From contig NZ_POSP01000001.1 of assembly GCF_002885975.1 (NCBI RefSeq), positions 682,001 through 746,000 on the forward strand: 64,000 nucleotides of DNA, read 5' to 3'. Made by a program: the position numbers and the translations under genes. This document shows positions 7,707-15,494 of this stretch, one piece after another. The DNA is from Paucibacter aquatile. GTDB taxonomy: Bacteria > Pseudomonadota > Gammaproteobacteria > Burkholderiales > Burkholderiaceae_C. Position 1 is the first letter of the stretch. The number at the start of each line of letters is the position of its first letter. Under the pieces are notes generated by a model. The model did not search any database. It had not been told where the DNA came from and was given only the letters and a program-made list of their open reading frames with translations.

Positions 7707-9242
7707 TCAGGCCAGCAGCAATTCCAGCACCCCCGAGCGGGCCCAGGCCTGCGCTTCTTCCTGCAGCAGGTAGAGCGCACGCGGCTGGGTGTTGGGCAGG
7801 GCCTTGGGCAGGCTCAAGGTGATCTGGCGGCCGTCTCGGCGAAGGCTCAGGGCCTTGGGCTCGGTCACGCCGCGGGCATGGCAGGCGATCACCGCCAGGC
7901 GCAGGCTCAAGAGTTGCCAGAGCAGGCTTTCGTCGCTCATCTGCGCTTCCAGCTTGCGCAGGCCGCCCCGCTGGCCCAGGGCCAGATCGGCCAGGCGACG
8001 CAGCTGGTCCTGCGAGAAACCGGCCGCGTCCACATGGGAGAGCAGGTAAGCGCTGTGGCGGTGGTGGTCGTGGTGCGAGACCATCATGCCAATCTCATGC
8101 AAGGCGGCGGCCCAGGCCAGCTCGCGCTGCAGGGCTCGGCTGGCGCGCGGTGCCAGCTGCTTGTGCAGACGCAGGGCCAGGTCTTGCACGCGGGCAGCCT
8201 GGGGCAGGTCGACGCTGAAGCGCTTTTGCAGCGCGGCGACCGAGGCCTCGCGCATGTCCAGCACGGTGGCGCCCTCGCCGGCGCGTTCGGTTTCCAGGCG
8301 TTCGACCAGGTCGAAGATCACGCCCTGGCGCAGCGCGCCCTTGGCTGGCCGCAGCTCGGGGATGCCGAATTGGGTCAGCAAGGTGTAGAGGATGCACAGG
8401 CCGCCGCCGACCACGGCGCGGCGGTCTTCCTTGAGGCCGGGCAGGTCCAGGCGGTCCATGCTGCCGGCTTCCAGCGCGCGCTCGATGCACCAGCGCAGGG
8501 CTTCGGGCGTGATGCGGCCATCGGTCTGGCCGCTGGCCGCCAGGATTTGCGCCACCGCGCCCACGGTGCCCGAGGAGCCCAGGGCCTCCTGCCACATGGT
8601 GGGTTTGAACAGGGCGAAGGCTTCTTCCAACTCAGCGCCGGCCGCGACCTGGGCAGCGCGGAAGGCCTCGGGCGTGAACTGGCCGTCAGGGAAAAAGCGC
8701 AGCGACAGGCTGACGCTGCCCACCTGGAAGGATTCGGCCGTCAGCGGCTTGCGGCCCCGGCCCAGAATCATCTCGGTCGAGCGGCCGCCGATGTCGATCA
8801 CCAGGCGCGGCAGGTTGGAGGGCTGCAGGCGTGCGACGCCGGCGAAGATCAGGCGTGCTTCTTCGCGGCCCGAGATCACCTCGATCGGGTAGCCCAGGGC
8901 TTCGCGGGCGCGGGCCAGGAAGGCATTGCGGTTGCGCGCTTCGCGCAGGGTCTGGGTGGCGACGGCGCGCACACGCGCGGCCGGGAAGCCCTCCAGGCGG
9001 CTGGCGAAACGGCGCAGGCAGTCCAGGCCGCGCTGCATGGCCGCCTCGGTCAGCATGCCTTCGCTGTCCAGGCCGGCACCAAGGCGCACGGTCTCTTTCA
9101 AGTACTCCAAGCGCTTGTACTGGCCGCGCGGCAGGTGGGCGATCTCCAGGCGGAAGCTGTTGGAGCCCATGTCGATGGCGGCAAGCGGGGCGGTGGCCGG
9201 CGGCGAGAACTCGGCGGCGCGGGGTGCGGCAGGAAAATTCAT
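7707..9242 (-). CDS. ppx: Exopolyphosphatase (Ppx/GppA family)
   Basis: Ppx removes terminal phosphates from polyphosphate; GppA-type relatives also hydrolyse pppGpp. The 511-residue product has the actin-like ATPase-fold motifs AAIDMGSNSFRLEIA near residue 20, VIDIGGRSTEMILG near 150 and VGGGLCILYTLL near 305. A C-terminal helical domain has an HD-like histidine cluster, HEIGMMVSHHDHHRHS near 407. It is convergent with the ppk-sixA unit, so synthesis and breakdown of polyphosphate are encoded side by side. The ATG at 9242 was chosen because the protein family begins with this short lead; the frame stays open far upstream but lacks family similarity. Confidence 0.95.
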   Translation of the reverse strand: MNFPAAPRAAEFSPPATAPLAAIDMGSNSFRLEIAHLPRGQYKRLEYLKETVRLGAGLDSEGMLTEAAMQRGLDCLRRFASRLEGFPAARVRAVATQTLREARNRNAFLARAREALGYPIEVISGREEARLIFAGVARLQPSNLPRLVIDIGGRSTEMILGRGRKPLTAESFQVGSVSLSLRFFPDGQFTPEAFRAAQVAAGAELEEAFALFKPTMWQEALGSSGTVGAVAQILAASGQTDGRITPEALRWCIERALEAGSMDRLDLPGLKEDRRAVVGGGLCILYTLLTQFGIPELRPAKGALRQGVIFDLVERLETERAGEGATVLDMREASVAALQKRFSVDLPQAARVQDLALRLHKQLAPRASRALQRELAWAAALHEIGMMVSHHDHHRHSAYLLSHVDAAGFSQDQLRRLADLALGQRGGLRKLEAQMSDESLLWQLLSLRLAVIACHARGVTEPKALSLRRDGRQITLSLPKALPNTQPRALYLLQEEAQAWARSGVLELLLA

Positions 9243-9340
9243 GGCGGCATTGTCGGCGCAAATCGAGGCAGCTCTGTGTCGGCGTGCCATCGGTGTGGCG
9301 CTGCGTGGCGCGGCGTGGGGATCATGGCGCTTGACAGGCT

Positions 9341-9431
9341 TGCTAAGATGAAAGCCAGAGCTCAGGTGGCGGCCGTCCAGGCCGGGCCACCGTAGCTGCA
9401 GGGAGGCTGTCTCAGCCTCCCCTTTGTTTTT
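9341..9431 (+). ncRNA. Candidate small RNA or transcription attenuator upstream of the ZIP transporter
   Basis: An extended -10 sequence TGCTAAGAT (9341-9349) is followed by a stem-loop at 9365-9391 (GGTGGC pairing with GCCACC, with inner GGCC pairs). A near-perfect intrinsic terminator follows: GGGAGGCTG at 9401-9409 pairs with CAGCCTCCC at 9413-9421 around a TCT loop, then TTTGTTTTT. No + strand gene precedes this terminator, so a transcript of roughly 75 nt would end here, 78 bp before the ZIP start codon. It could be a free small RNA or a leader that stops transcription before the transporter. It does not match a riboswitch I recognise. Confidence 0.45.
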
Positions 9432-9509
9432 ATGACCGGTTGTGGGCGGGCGCTTGTCTCGCGCCGCGGCCGGTGTGGGCACCCGCCGGCACCCACCACC
9501 TGGAATGAC

Positions 9510-10286
9510 ATGACTCTGTTTTATATCGTGCTGGCCACTTTCAGCGGCGGCCTGCTCTCGGTGCTGATCGCGGCCAGTGTGACCGTCACCTTGCTGGGGA
9601 GGGTGGTGAAGCATCTGGTGGGTCTGTCCACCGGCGTGCTGCTGGGCACAGCCTTGCTCCATGTCTTGCCCGAGGCGTTTGAGAGCCAGGCCAGCCCGCA
9701 TGCCTTGTTCATGACCCTGCTGGGCGGCCTGCTGTTCTTCTTCCTGCTGGAGAAGGCCGAGCTCTATCGCCACAACCACCACCACGAGGGCGATGGTCAC
9801 CACCACCATCACCATTTCGATGTAGAGCAGGCGGGGCGCGGCGGCCTGAGCGTGCTGGTGGGCGACAGCATCCACAATTTCTGTGACGGCATCATCATCG
9901 CGGCGGCCTTTCTGGCCGACCCGCATCTGGGCCTGGTCACCTCGCTGGCCATCATTGCGCATGAGATCCCGCAAGAGGTGGGCGACTACATCGTGCTGCT
10001 CAACGCGGGCTTCTCGCGCGGCAAGGCGCTCTTGTTCAATGCCATCTCGGGCCTGTCGGCGGTGCTGGGCGGGGTGCTGGGCTATTTTGTGGTCGGCCCC
10101 TGGGAGAGCTTGTTCCCCTTCCTGCTGGTGGCGGCCAGCAGCAGCTTCATTTACGTGGCGGTGGCTGACTTGATCCCGCAACTGCAGCGCCGTTTGCCGC
10201 TGCGCGAGACCTGGCTGCAGCTCTTGTGGCTGAGCGCCGGTTTGGCGATTCCGCTGGTGGTGGTGGCGGTGTCAGGCCATCACTGA
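9510..10286 (+). CDS. ZIP-family divalent metal transporter
   Basis: A 258-residue inner-membrane protein with about eight hydrophobic segments. It is recognised as ZIP by the paired transmembrane motifs GDSIHNFCDGIIIAAAF (TM4, near residue 118) and IIAHEIPQEVGDYIVLL (TM5, near 149), whose His, Asp and Glu residues form the binuclear metal site. The TM3-TM4 loop is very rich in histidine (HNHHHEGDGHHHHHH near 83-100), which is usual for ZIP zinc or iron importers and may buffer metal. The ATG at 9510 begins the first hydrophobic segment. The possible attenuator upstream suggests conditional expression. The transported metal is not determined by the sequence. Confidence 0.92.
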   Translation: MTLFYIVLATFSGGLLSVLIAASVTVTLLGRVVKHLVGLSTGVLLGTALLHVLPEAFESQASPHALFMTLLGGLLFFFLLEKAELYRHNHHHEGDGHHHHHHFDVEQAGRGGLSVLVGDSIHNFCDGIIIAAAFLADPHLGLVTSLAIIAHEIPQEVGDYIVLLNAGFSRGKALLFNAISGLSAVLGGVLGYFVVGPWESLFPFLLVAASSSFIYVAVADLIPQLQRRLPLRETWLQLLWLSAGLAIPLVVVAVSGHH

Positions 10287-10326
10287 GGGTCATCACGGAG
10301 GTCGAGCGCGATCTCGCGCGCCCGTG

Positions 10327-10370
10327 AAAAAGGCCGGTGCTGCGCTTTGCAGCCCGGCCTTTGATTTTTT
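10327..10370. terminator. Bidirectional intrinsic terminator
   Basis: AAAGGCCGG at 10329-10337 pairs with CCGGCCTTT at 10354-10362, with A-tract before and T-tract after (GATTTTTT). It serves both convergent genes, the ZIP transporter and the universal stress protein. Confidence 0.85.
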
Positions 10371-10386
10371 GTGCGAGGGTGAGCGT

Positions 10387-10821
10387 TCAGCGAACCACCA
10401 GCACCGGCACCGTGCAGTGGGTCAGCACCTTCTGGGTCTCGCTGCCCAGCAGCAGCGCTTGCACGCCGCGGCGGCCATGCGAGGCCATGACGACCAGATC
10501 GCAGTTGTTTTTGCCCGCGTGTTCGATGATGGCCTCCCAGGCGTGCAAGGCTTCAAGGGTGTGGCCCTCGTGGGGCACGCCGTCCGCCTCGGCCAGAGTC
10601 AGCACGGCCTTGACGCGGGCGCTGGCGATGCGCTCCTGCGCGTCGAAGAACTCCTGCGGCGGCGTCGGCTGCATTTCCGACACGGCGCTGTAGGGGAAGG
10701 GCTCCTTGACGCTCAGGGCGTAGATCTTGGCGCCATGCACCTTGGCGAGGGCGATGGCCGTGTGGATGGCCTTGGTGGAAATGTCAGAACCGTCAGTGGG
10801 CACCAGAATGCGCTTGAACAT
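10387..10821 (-). CDS. Universal stress protein, UspA family
   Basis: A 144-residue single Usp domain. It begins MFKRILVPTDGSDIS and ends with the ATP-binding signature ASHGRRGVQALLLGSET, which fits the G-2x-G-9x-G(S/T) pattern of the ATP-binding class. Such proteins bind ATP or AMP in the cytoplasm and help survival under stress; the exact partner is unknown. A strong ribosome binding site, GGAGG, lies 7 bases before the ATG. It is a single-gene unit: a bidirectional terminator follows it. Confidence 0.95.
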   Translation of the reverse strand: MFKRILVPTDGSDISTKAIHTAIALAKVHGAKIYALSVKEPFPYSAVSEMQPTPPQEFFDAQERIASARVKAVLTLAEADGVPHEGHTLEALHAWEAIIEHAGKNNCDLVVMASHGRRGVQALLLGSETQKVLTHCTVPVLVVR

Positions 10822-10910
10822 GGCAAACCTCCGTTGTTGTGGGGTTCAGTTTCAGGGCAGGACCGCCCGCCCATCTTGCGCTATGTCAAGTGAAATGCCC
10901 AGTCAGGTTT

Positions 10911-11786
10911 TCAGCCCTGGGCCACCGGCCGGCTTGGGTCCGAGGACCATTCGCTCCAGGAGCCGGGGTAAAGGCGCGAGCCGCTCAAGCCAGCATGCTC
11001 CATGGCCAGCAGGTTGTGGCAGGCGGTGACGCCCGAGCCGCACTGATGCACCACCTCCGCCGGGGCGAACGGCGCCAGCAGGCTGTGGAACTCCTGGCGC
11101 AGCTGCTCGGCCGGCTTGAAGCGGCCATCGTCCTGCAGATTGGTCTTGAACAGGCGGTTGCGGGCACCGGGGATGTGGCCGGCCTTGGCGTCCAGCGGCT
11201 CCACCTCGCCTCGGAAGCGCTCGGGCGCGCGCGCGTCGATCAGGCGCAGGCGGCCGAGCTGACACTGCAGCGCATCGGCATCCAGGTGGGGCACCAGGCT
11301 GTCGGGCAGGGGGAGGGGCGCGGTGCGGGTGTTTGCTTCCGTCAGCGCCGGGGCGGTGCTCAGCGCGCCACCGTCCGCGACCCAGGCGGCATGGCCGCCG
11401 TCCAGCACCGCCACCTCGGCATGGCCGATCCAGCGCAGCATCCACCACAGGCGGGCGGCATACATCCCGCCTTGGCCGTCGTAGGCCACGACCTGCAGGC
11501 CCGGGCGCAGGCCAAGTGCGGCCATGCGGGCGGCGAACTCGGCGCGGTCGGGCAGGGGGTGGCGGCCGCGAAAGCGGCCATCCGGCCCGGTCTTGGTGGC
11601 GCTCAGATCACGGTCCAGGTGCAGGTAATGCGCGCCGGGCAGGTGGCCCTGGGCATGGCTGCGTTCGCCGGCAGAGGTGTCGGCGAGGTCAAAGCTGGTG
11701 TCGATCAGCAGCAGGGCCTGGCCGGCGGCCTGGGCCTGCTGCAGTTCGGTGGCGGTGATCAGGGTCTGAAAGCGAGCGGGGTTCAT
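10911..11786 (-). CDS. sseA: 3-mercaptopyruvate sulfurtransferase
   Basis: A 291-residue tandem-rhodanese protein. The active-site loop CGSGVTA, with catalytic C249, is the mercaptopyruvate sulfurtransferase form rather than the CRKGVT loop of thiosulfate sulfurtransferases. It transfers sulfur from 3-mercaptopyruvate to thiol or cyanide acceptors in the cytoplasm. The first domain shows GHLPGAHYLHLDRDL, and the second AGHIPGARNRLFKTNL. Its ATG overlaps the stop codon of the EamA transporter upstream by four bases (ATGA), so the two are translated as a coupled pair. Confidence 0.94.
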   Translation of the reverse strand: MNPARFQTLITATELQQAQAAGQALLLIDTSFDLADTSAGERSHAQGHLPGAHYLHLDRDLSATKTGPDGRFRGRHPLPDRAEFAARMAALGLRPGLQVVAYDGQGGMYAARLWWMLRWIGHAEVAVLDGGHAAWVADGGALSTAPALTEANTRTAPLPLPDSLVPHLDADALQCQLGRLRLIDARAPERFRGEVEPLDAKAGHIPGARNRLFKTNLQDDGRFKPAEQLRQEFHSLLAPFAPAEVVHQCGSGVTACHNLLAMEHAGLSGSRLYPGSWSEWSSDPSRPVAQG

Positions 11787-12703
11787 GGCGTGCGCGATTC
11801 CTGGGCTGCGGTGGATTGCGGCGTTGATTGTCTACCGGCTTGGGCCCAGCTGGCGCCCACGCCGGCGGCCACGATCAAGCCCATGCCGATCAGCGCGCCA
11901 GCATCGACCCGCTCGCCAAAAAACAGCAGGGCGTAGCCCACGGAAAACACGATGCCCAGATACTGCAGCGCCGCGTTGACCAGGGCTTTGCCGCGGCCGT
12001 AGGCGCGCGTCATCAGCAGCTGGGCCGCGGTGGCCAGCAGGCCGACGGCCAGCAGCAGGCCGGCGCCTTTCAGGCTGTGCGCGTGCAGGCCCTGGCTCAG
12101 GCCGAGTTGCTGCATGCCGGATGTGATCAGCGCCCCGGCCAGCACGCCGCCCAGTGAAAAGTAAAACACCACGCGGTACTCCGGCTCGCCGGCCCGCCCC
12201 AGGCCGGCCACCTGCAGATAGGCCAGGGCCGAGAGCATGCCGGCGACCAGGCCGATCAGGCCCGCCGTGATCTGGTCTTGCGCCAGGGTCGGGCGCAGCA
12301 CCAGGGCCACCCCAACAAAGCCCAGCAGCACCGCGGTCACCAGGCGCGGGCGGACCGGCGCCGTCTTGAGCAGCAGGGCGCCCAGAATCATGAACACCGC
12401 CATCCAGACCGAGGACATATAGCTCAGCGTCATGGCCGTGCTCAGCGGCAGCTGGCTGATCGAGTAGAACCACAGCGAGAGGGCCAGCACGCCCGCCAGG
12501 CTGCGGCCGAAGTGTTTGAGCGGCACGGAGGTGCGCAGGCTTTTGCCTTGCGCCAGCGCCATGCCGCCGACGAGCAGCACGCCGATCAGGCTGCGGTACA
12601 TGACGATCTCGCTGGCGTCGTAGTAGGCCGAGGCCAGCTTGACGCAGACGCCCATGCTGGCGAACAAGAACGTGGCGGCGACGATCAGCAAGGAGGCGGA
12701 CAT
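11783..12703 (-). CDS. EamA/DMT-superfamily transporter
   Basis: A 306-residue inner-membrane protein with ten predicted hydrophobic segments in two EamA repeats. Visible features are the N-terminal LLIVAATFLFASMGVCVKLAS, and MYRSLIGVLLVGG and ALSLWFYSISQLPLSTAMTL in the first repeat. It belongs to the drug/metabolite transporter superfamily; the substrate cannot be told from sequence, and many relatives export amino acids or other metabolites. It is the first gene of a two-gene unit with sseA, and the coupling suggests a link to sulfur compounds, which is inference only. An intrinsic terminator separates it from the Rieske gene. Confidence 0.88.
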   Translation of the reverse strand: MSASLLIVAATFLFASMGVCVKLASAYYDASEIVMYRSLIGVLLVGGMALAQGKSLRTSVPLKHFGRSLAGVLALSLWFYSISQLPLSTAMTLSYMSSVWMAVFMILGALLLKTAPVRPRLVTAVLLGFVGVALVLRPTLAQDQITAGLIGLVAGMLSALAYLQVAGLGRAGEPEYRVVFYFSLGGVLAGALITSGMQQLGLSQGLHAHSLKGAGLLLAVGLLATAAQLLMTRAYGRGKALVNAALQYLGIVFSVGYALLFFGERVDAGALIGMGLIVAAGVGASWAQAGRQSTPQSTAAQESRTP

Positions 12704-12733
12704 GGCGGGCAGAGCAATCGAGGGCAGGGCTCA

Positions 12734-12774
12734 GAAAAGACAACGCCCCGGCAGGACGGCTGCGCAGGGCGTTG
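12734..12774 (-). terminator. Intrinsic terminator after the Rieske oxygenase gene
   Basis: Read on the minus strand, CAACGCCC and GGGCGTTG (12767-12774 and 12741-12748) form a stem followed by TCTTTTC. It ends the Rieske transcript before the EamA gene. Confidence 0.7.
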
Positions 12775-12804
12775 CGAGGGCTTGGGCAGAGGGTGGCTGG
12801 GCGC

Positions 12805-13962
12805 TCAGCGATCCAGTTTCATCTCACGCCGGTACCACTGGTGGAAATGGCGCATGCCGTCTTCCATCGGGCTCTGGTAGGGGCCGACTTCGTTGTCGCC
12901 ACGCTCCATCAGGGCGCGCCGGCCCTGGTCCATGCGCAGGGCGATTTCGTCATCTTCCACGCAGGTTTCCATATAGGCGGCCTGGTGGGCCTCGACGAAG
13001 TCGCGCTCGAAGGCGGCGATTTCCTCGGGGTAGTAGAACTCGACGATGTTGGCGGTCTTTTGCGGCCCTTGCGGGAACAGGGTGGACACGACCAGCACAT
13101 GCGGGTACCACTCGACCATGATGTGCGGGTAGTAGGTCAGCCAGATCGCGCCGGACTCGGGCGGGCGGCCTTCGCGGTACTTGAGCAGTTGTTCATGCCA
13201 GCGCTGGTAGACCGGCGAGCCAGGCTTGGCCAGATCCTTGTGAATGCCCACGGTCTGCACCGAATGGTGCTCACCGAACTCCCAGGCGAGATCGTCGCAG
13301 GTGACGAATTGACCCAGGCCCGGGTGGAAGGGGCCGACGTGGTAGTCCTCGAGGTAGACCTCGATGAAGGTCTTCCAGTTGTAGTCGCACTCGTGCACAT
13401 GGACCTTGTCCAGCACATAGCCCGAGAAATCGAGTTGGGCAGCTGCCCCTAGATTCTTCAGCGAGGCGGCGACATCGTGACCGTTGTCTTCGAACAGCAG
13501 GCCGTTCCACTCGCGCAGCTTGTAGTTGTTCAGGTTCAGGCAGGGATCGTGGTCGAAATGCGGCGCGCCGATCAGCTCGCCCTGCAGGCTGTAGGTCCAG
13601 CGGTGCAGGGGGCAGACGATGTTGCTGCGGGTGTTGCCGCGGCCGCGCAGCATCACGGCTTGGCGGTGGCGGCAGACGTTGGAGATCAGCTCCAGGCCTT
13701 TGGGGGTGCGCACCAGGGCGCGGCCTTCTTTTTCCTGTGGCAGGGCGTAGTAGTCGCCCACCTCCGGCACGGCCAGGGCATGGCCGATGTAGCGCGGGCC
13801 GGCCTGGAAGATCAGCGCCTGCTCGCGCTGGAACAGGGCTTCATCGAAATAGGATGTCACGGGCAGCTGGGTGACGGTGCTGGCGTCTGCCGAGTTGGCA
13901 GGGCTGGCGCCGGAGCTGTGCGGTGTTTCAATCACTGAGAGGGCGATGCTCAGGTCGGACAT
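12805..13962 (-). CDS. Rieske non-heme iron oxygenase, alpha subunit
   Basis: A 385-residue aromatic-ring-hydroxylating-type oxygenase subunit. The Rieske [2Fe-2S] ligands are C97-R-H99 and C117-P-L-H120. The mononuclear iron site is in EVYLEDYHVGPFHPG, with H208 and H213 and the bridging acidic residue D206 in the same stretch. No beta subunit or reductase gene is adjacent, so it resembles the single-component-alpha group that oxidises carnitine, choline-like or other small compounds; the substrate is unknown. The ATG at 13962 is preferred because the 64 residues readable upstream are Arg/Pro-rich and atypical. Its leader contains a perfect 9-bp hairpin (13990-14011). Confidence 0.9.
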   Translation of the reverse strand: MSDLSIALSVIETPHSSGASPANSADASTVTQLPVTSYFDEALFQREQALIFQAGPRYIGHALAVPEVGDYYALPQEKEGRALVRTPKGLELISNVCRHRQAVMLRGRGNTRSNIVCPLHRWTYSLQGELIGAPHFDHDPCLNLNNYKLREWNGLLFEDNGHDVAASLKNLGAAAQLDFSGYVLDKVHVHECDYNWKTFIEVYLEDYHVGPFHPGLGQFVTCDDLAWEFGEHHSVQTVGIHKDLAKPGSPVYQRWHEQLLKYREGRPPESGAIWLTYYPHIMVEWYPHVLVVSTLFPQGPQKTANIVEFYYPEEIAAFERDFVEAHQAAYMETCVEDDEIALRMDQGRRALMERGDNEVGPYQSPMEDGMRHFHQWYRREMKLDR

Positions 13963-14298
13963 GATCCAAGTGGGTCTCCTAGGAACCGGGGTGTCGGCCC
14001 ATGCCGACACCGGCCGCGCCAGATGCGCGCAGGCCTGCTGTGGGAAAGAAAAGGATGAAAAAGCATGCAGCCCAGGAGAAGCAAGCCGGGGCGCTGCCGA
14101 TCGGCGCCCCCTGCGGGTTTCTACTCTGGGGCTTGCCGTGCTGCGAGCAGGCAAGGAGGCGGGATTGTACCCAGGCCAGCCTTCAAGCGCCCCGGCCTGT
14201 CAAGTTACCCGCCGTTTCAGTCGTGGCGGCCGGCTGACATTGCCGCTGCGGGCGGGCGTGGCGCACTGACTACAATCGCGGTTTGCTTGTCTCGAACA
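13963..14298. other. Intergenic region with several stem-loops and the xseB-ispA-dxs promoter
   Basis: No gene is seen in these 336 bp. On the Rieske side, GGTGTCGGC and GCCGACACC (13990-14011) form a perfect 9-bp hairpin with a CCAT loop. Further inverted repeats are GGGGCGC with GCGCCCC near 14088-14111, and CTTGCC with GGCAAG near 14132-14155. On the other side, a good -10 element TACAAT (14271-14276) lies 23 bp before the xseB ATG; no strong -35 is seen. Confidence 0.5.
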
Positions 14299-14574
14299 AT
14301 GACCCGATCCAGCAGCGCGTCCAAAGCCGCATCCAAAGCCGCCGCTTCCCAGGCGGAGGAGGATTTGGCACACCTCAGCTACGAGCAGGCGCTCGCTGAG
14401 CTGGAGCGTTTGCTGGCCGATATGGAGGGTGGCCAGTTGCCGCTCGATCAGTTGCTGGAGAGTTACAAGCGGGGTGCCGGCCTGTTGGGGCTGTGCCGAT
14501 CGCGACTGCAGGCCGTAGAACAACAAGTCAAGGTGCTGGAGGGCGAGGGATTGAAACAATGGGGAGAGTCCTGA
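14299..14574 (+). CDS. xseB: Exodeoxyribonuclease VII small subunit
   Basis: A 91-residue XseB. The conserved core LSYEQALAELERLLADMEGGQLPLDQLLESYKRG is present in the order expected (in pieces: SYEQALAELE, MEGGQLPLDQ, LLESYKRG). It assembles with XseA to degrade single-stranded DNA. The first 20 residues are a Ser/Ala/Lys-rich lead that precedes the family core. It is the first gene of an operon with ispA and dxs; its end overlaps ispA by 16 bases. This xseB-ispA-dxs order is conserved in many proteobacteria. Confidence 0.93.
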   Translation: MTRSSSASKAASKAAASQAEEDLAHLSYEQALAELERLLADMEGGQLPLDQLLESYKRGAGLLGLCRSRLQAVEQQVKVLEGEGLKQWGES

Positions 14575-15473
14575 GCGTGGATGCTGGTGTGTTTGAACAA
14601 TGGATGCAGCGCTCGCTCGCTGCTTGTGAATCAGCGCTGGACGCCTTTGTCCCCGAGGATGCCCCGGCCGGTCTGGGCGAAGCCATGCGCTATGCGGTGC
14701 TCGATGGCGGCAAGCGCTTGCGACCCTTGCTGGTGCTGGCTACCTGCGAAGCCGTCGCTGGTCATGCGGGCGCGGCCATGCGCGCGGCCTGTGCGGTGGA
14801 GTTGATTCATGCCTACTCTCTGGTGCATGACGACATGCCCTGCATGGACGACGACGTACTGCGCCGTGGCAAGCCCACCGTGCACGTCAAGTTCGGCGAG
14901 GCCCAGGCCATGCTGGCGGGCGACGCCATGCAGGCTCTGGCCTTCGAGGTGCTGACGCCGGACGAGGCGGACTCCGACATGGCGCCGGCCTTGCAAGCCC
15001 GCTTGTGCAGCCTGCTGGCCCGCTCGGCCGGCCATGCCGGCATGGCCGGCGGCCAGGCCATCGACCTGGCCAGCGTGGGCAAGCAGCTCGATGAATGCAC
15101 GCTGCGTGATATGCACCGCCGCAAGACCGGCGTCTTGCTGCAAGCCAGCGTGATGATGGGCGCAGCCTGCGGCGACATCAGTCTGGCCGCGCGCCAGGCC
15201 TTGTCGGATTACGGCGCGGCCCTGGGCCTGGCCTTCCAGGTGGTCGATGACATCCTCGATGTGACCCAGGACTCCACCGTGCTGGGCAAGACTGCCGGCA
15301 AGGACCAGGACGCCAACAAGCCGACCTATGTGTCGGTGCTGGGCCTGGAGCCTGCCCGCGCCCTGGCTCGCCAGCTGCGCGACGACGCCCACCGGGCCCT
15401 GGCGGCCACTGGCCTGCGCAACACCGCCTGGCTGGGTCTGCTGGCCGATATGGTCGTGGAACGAGACAACTGA
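14559..15473 (+). CDS. ispA: (2E,6E)-farnesyl diphosphate synthase
   Basis: A 304-residue polyprenyl synthetase that condenses IPP with DMAPP and GPP to make farnesyl diphosphate in the cytoplasm. The first aspartate-rich motif is HDDMPCMDDD at residues 90-99, and the second is QVVDDILDV near 228. GGKRLRPLL near 50 binds IPP. The ATG at 14559 lies inside the end of xseB, which suggests translational coupling, and gives the usual family length. The next gene, dxs, begins 21 bp later, so two isoprenoid steps are expressed together. Confidence 0.95.
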   Translation: MGRVLSVDAGVFEQWMQRSLAACESALDAFVPEDAPAGLGEAMRYAVLDGGKRLRPLLVLATCEAVAGHAGAAMRAACAVELIHAYSLVHDDMPCMDDDVLRRGKPTVHVKFGEAQAMLAGDAMQALAFEVLTPDEADSDMAPALQARLCSLLARSAGHAGMAGGQAIDLASVGKQLDECTLRDMHRRKTGVLLQASVMMGAACGDISLAARQALSDYGAALGLAFQVVDDILDVTQDSTVLGKTAGKDQDANKPTYVSVLGLEPARALARQLRDDAHRALAATGLRNTAWLGLLADMVVERDN

Positions 15474-15494
15474 GCAAACGCGGCACCATCATCC

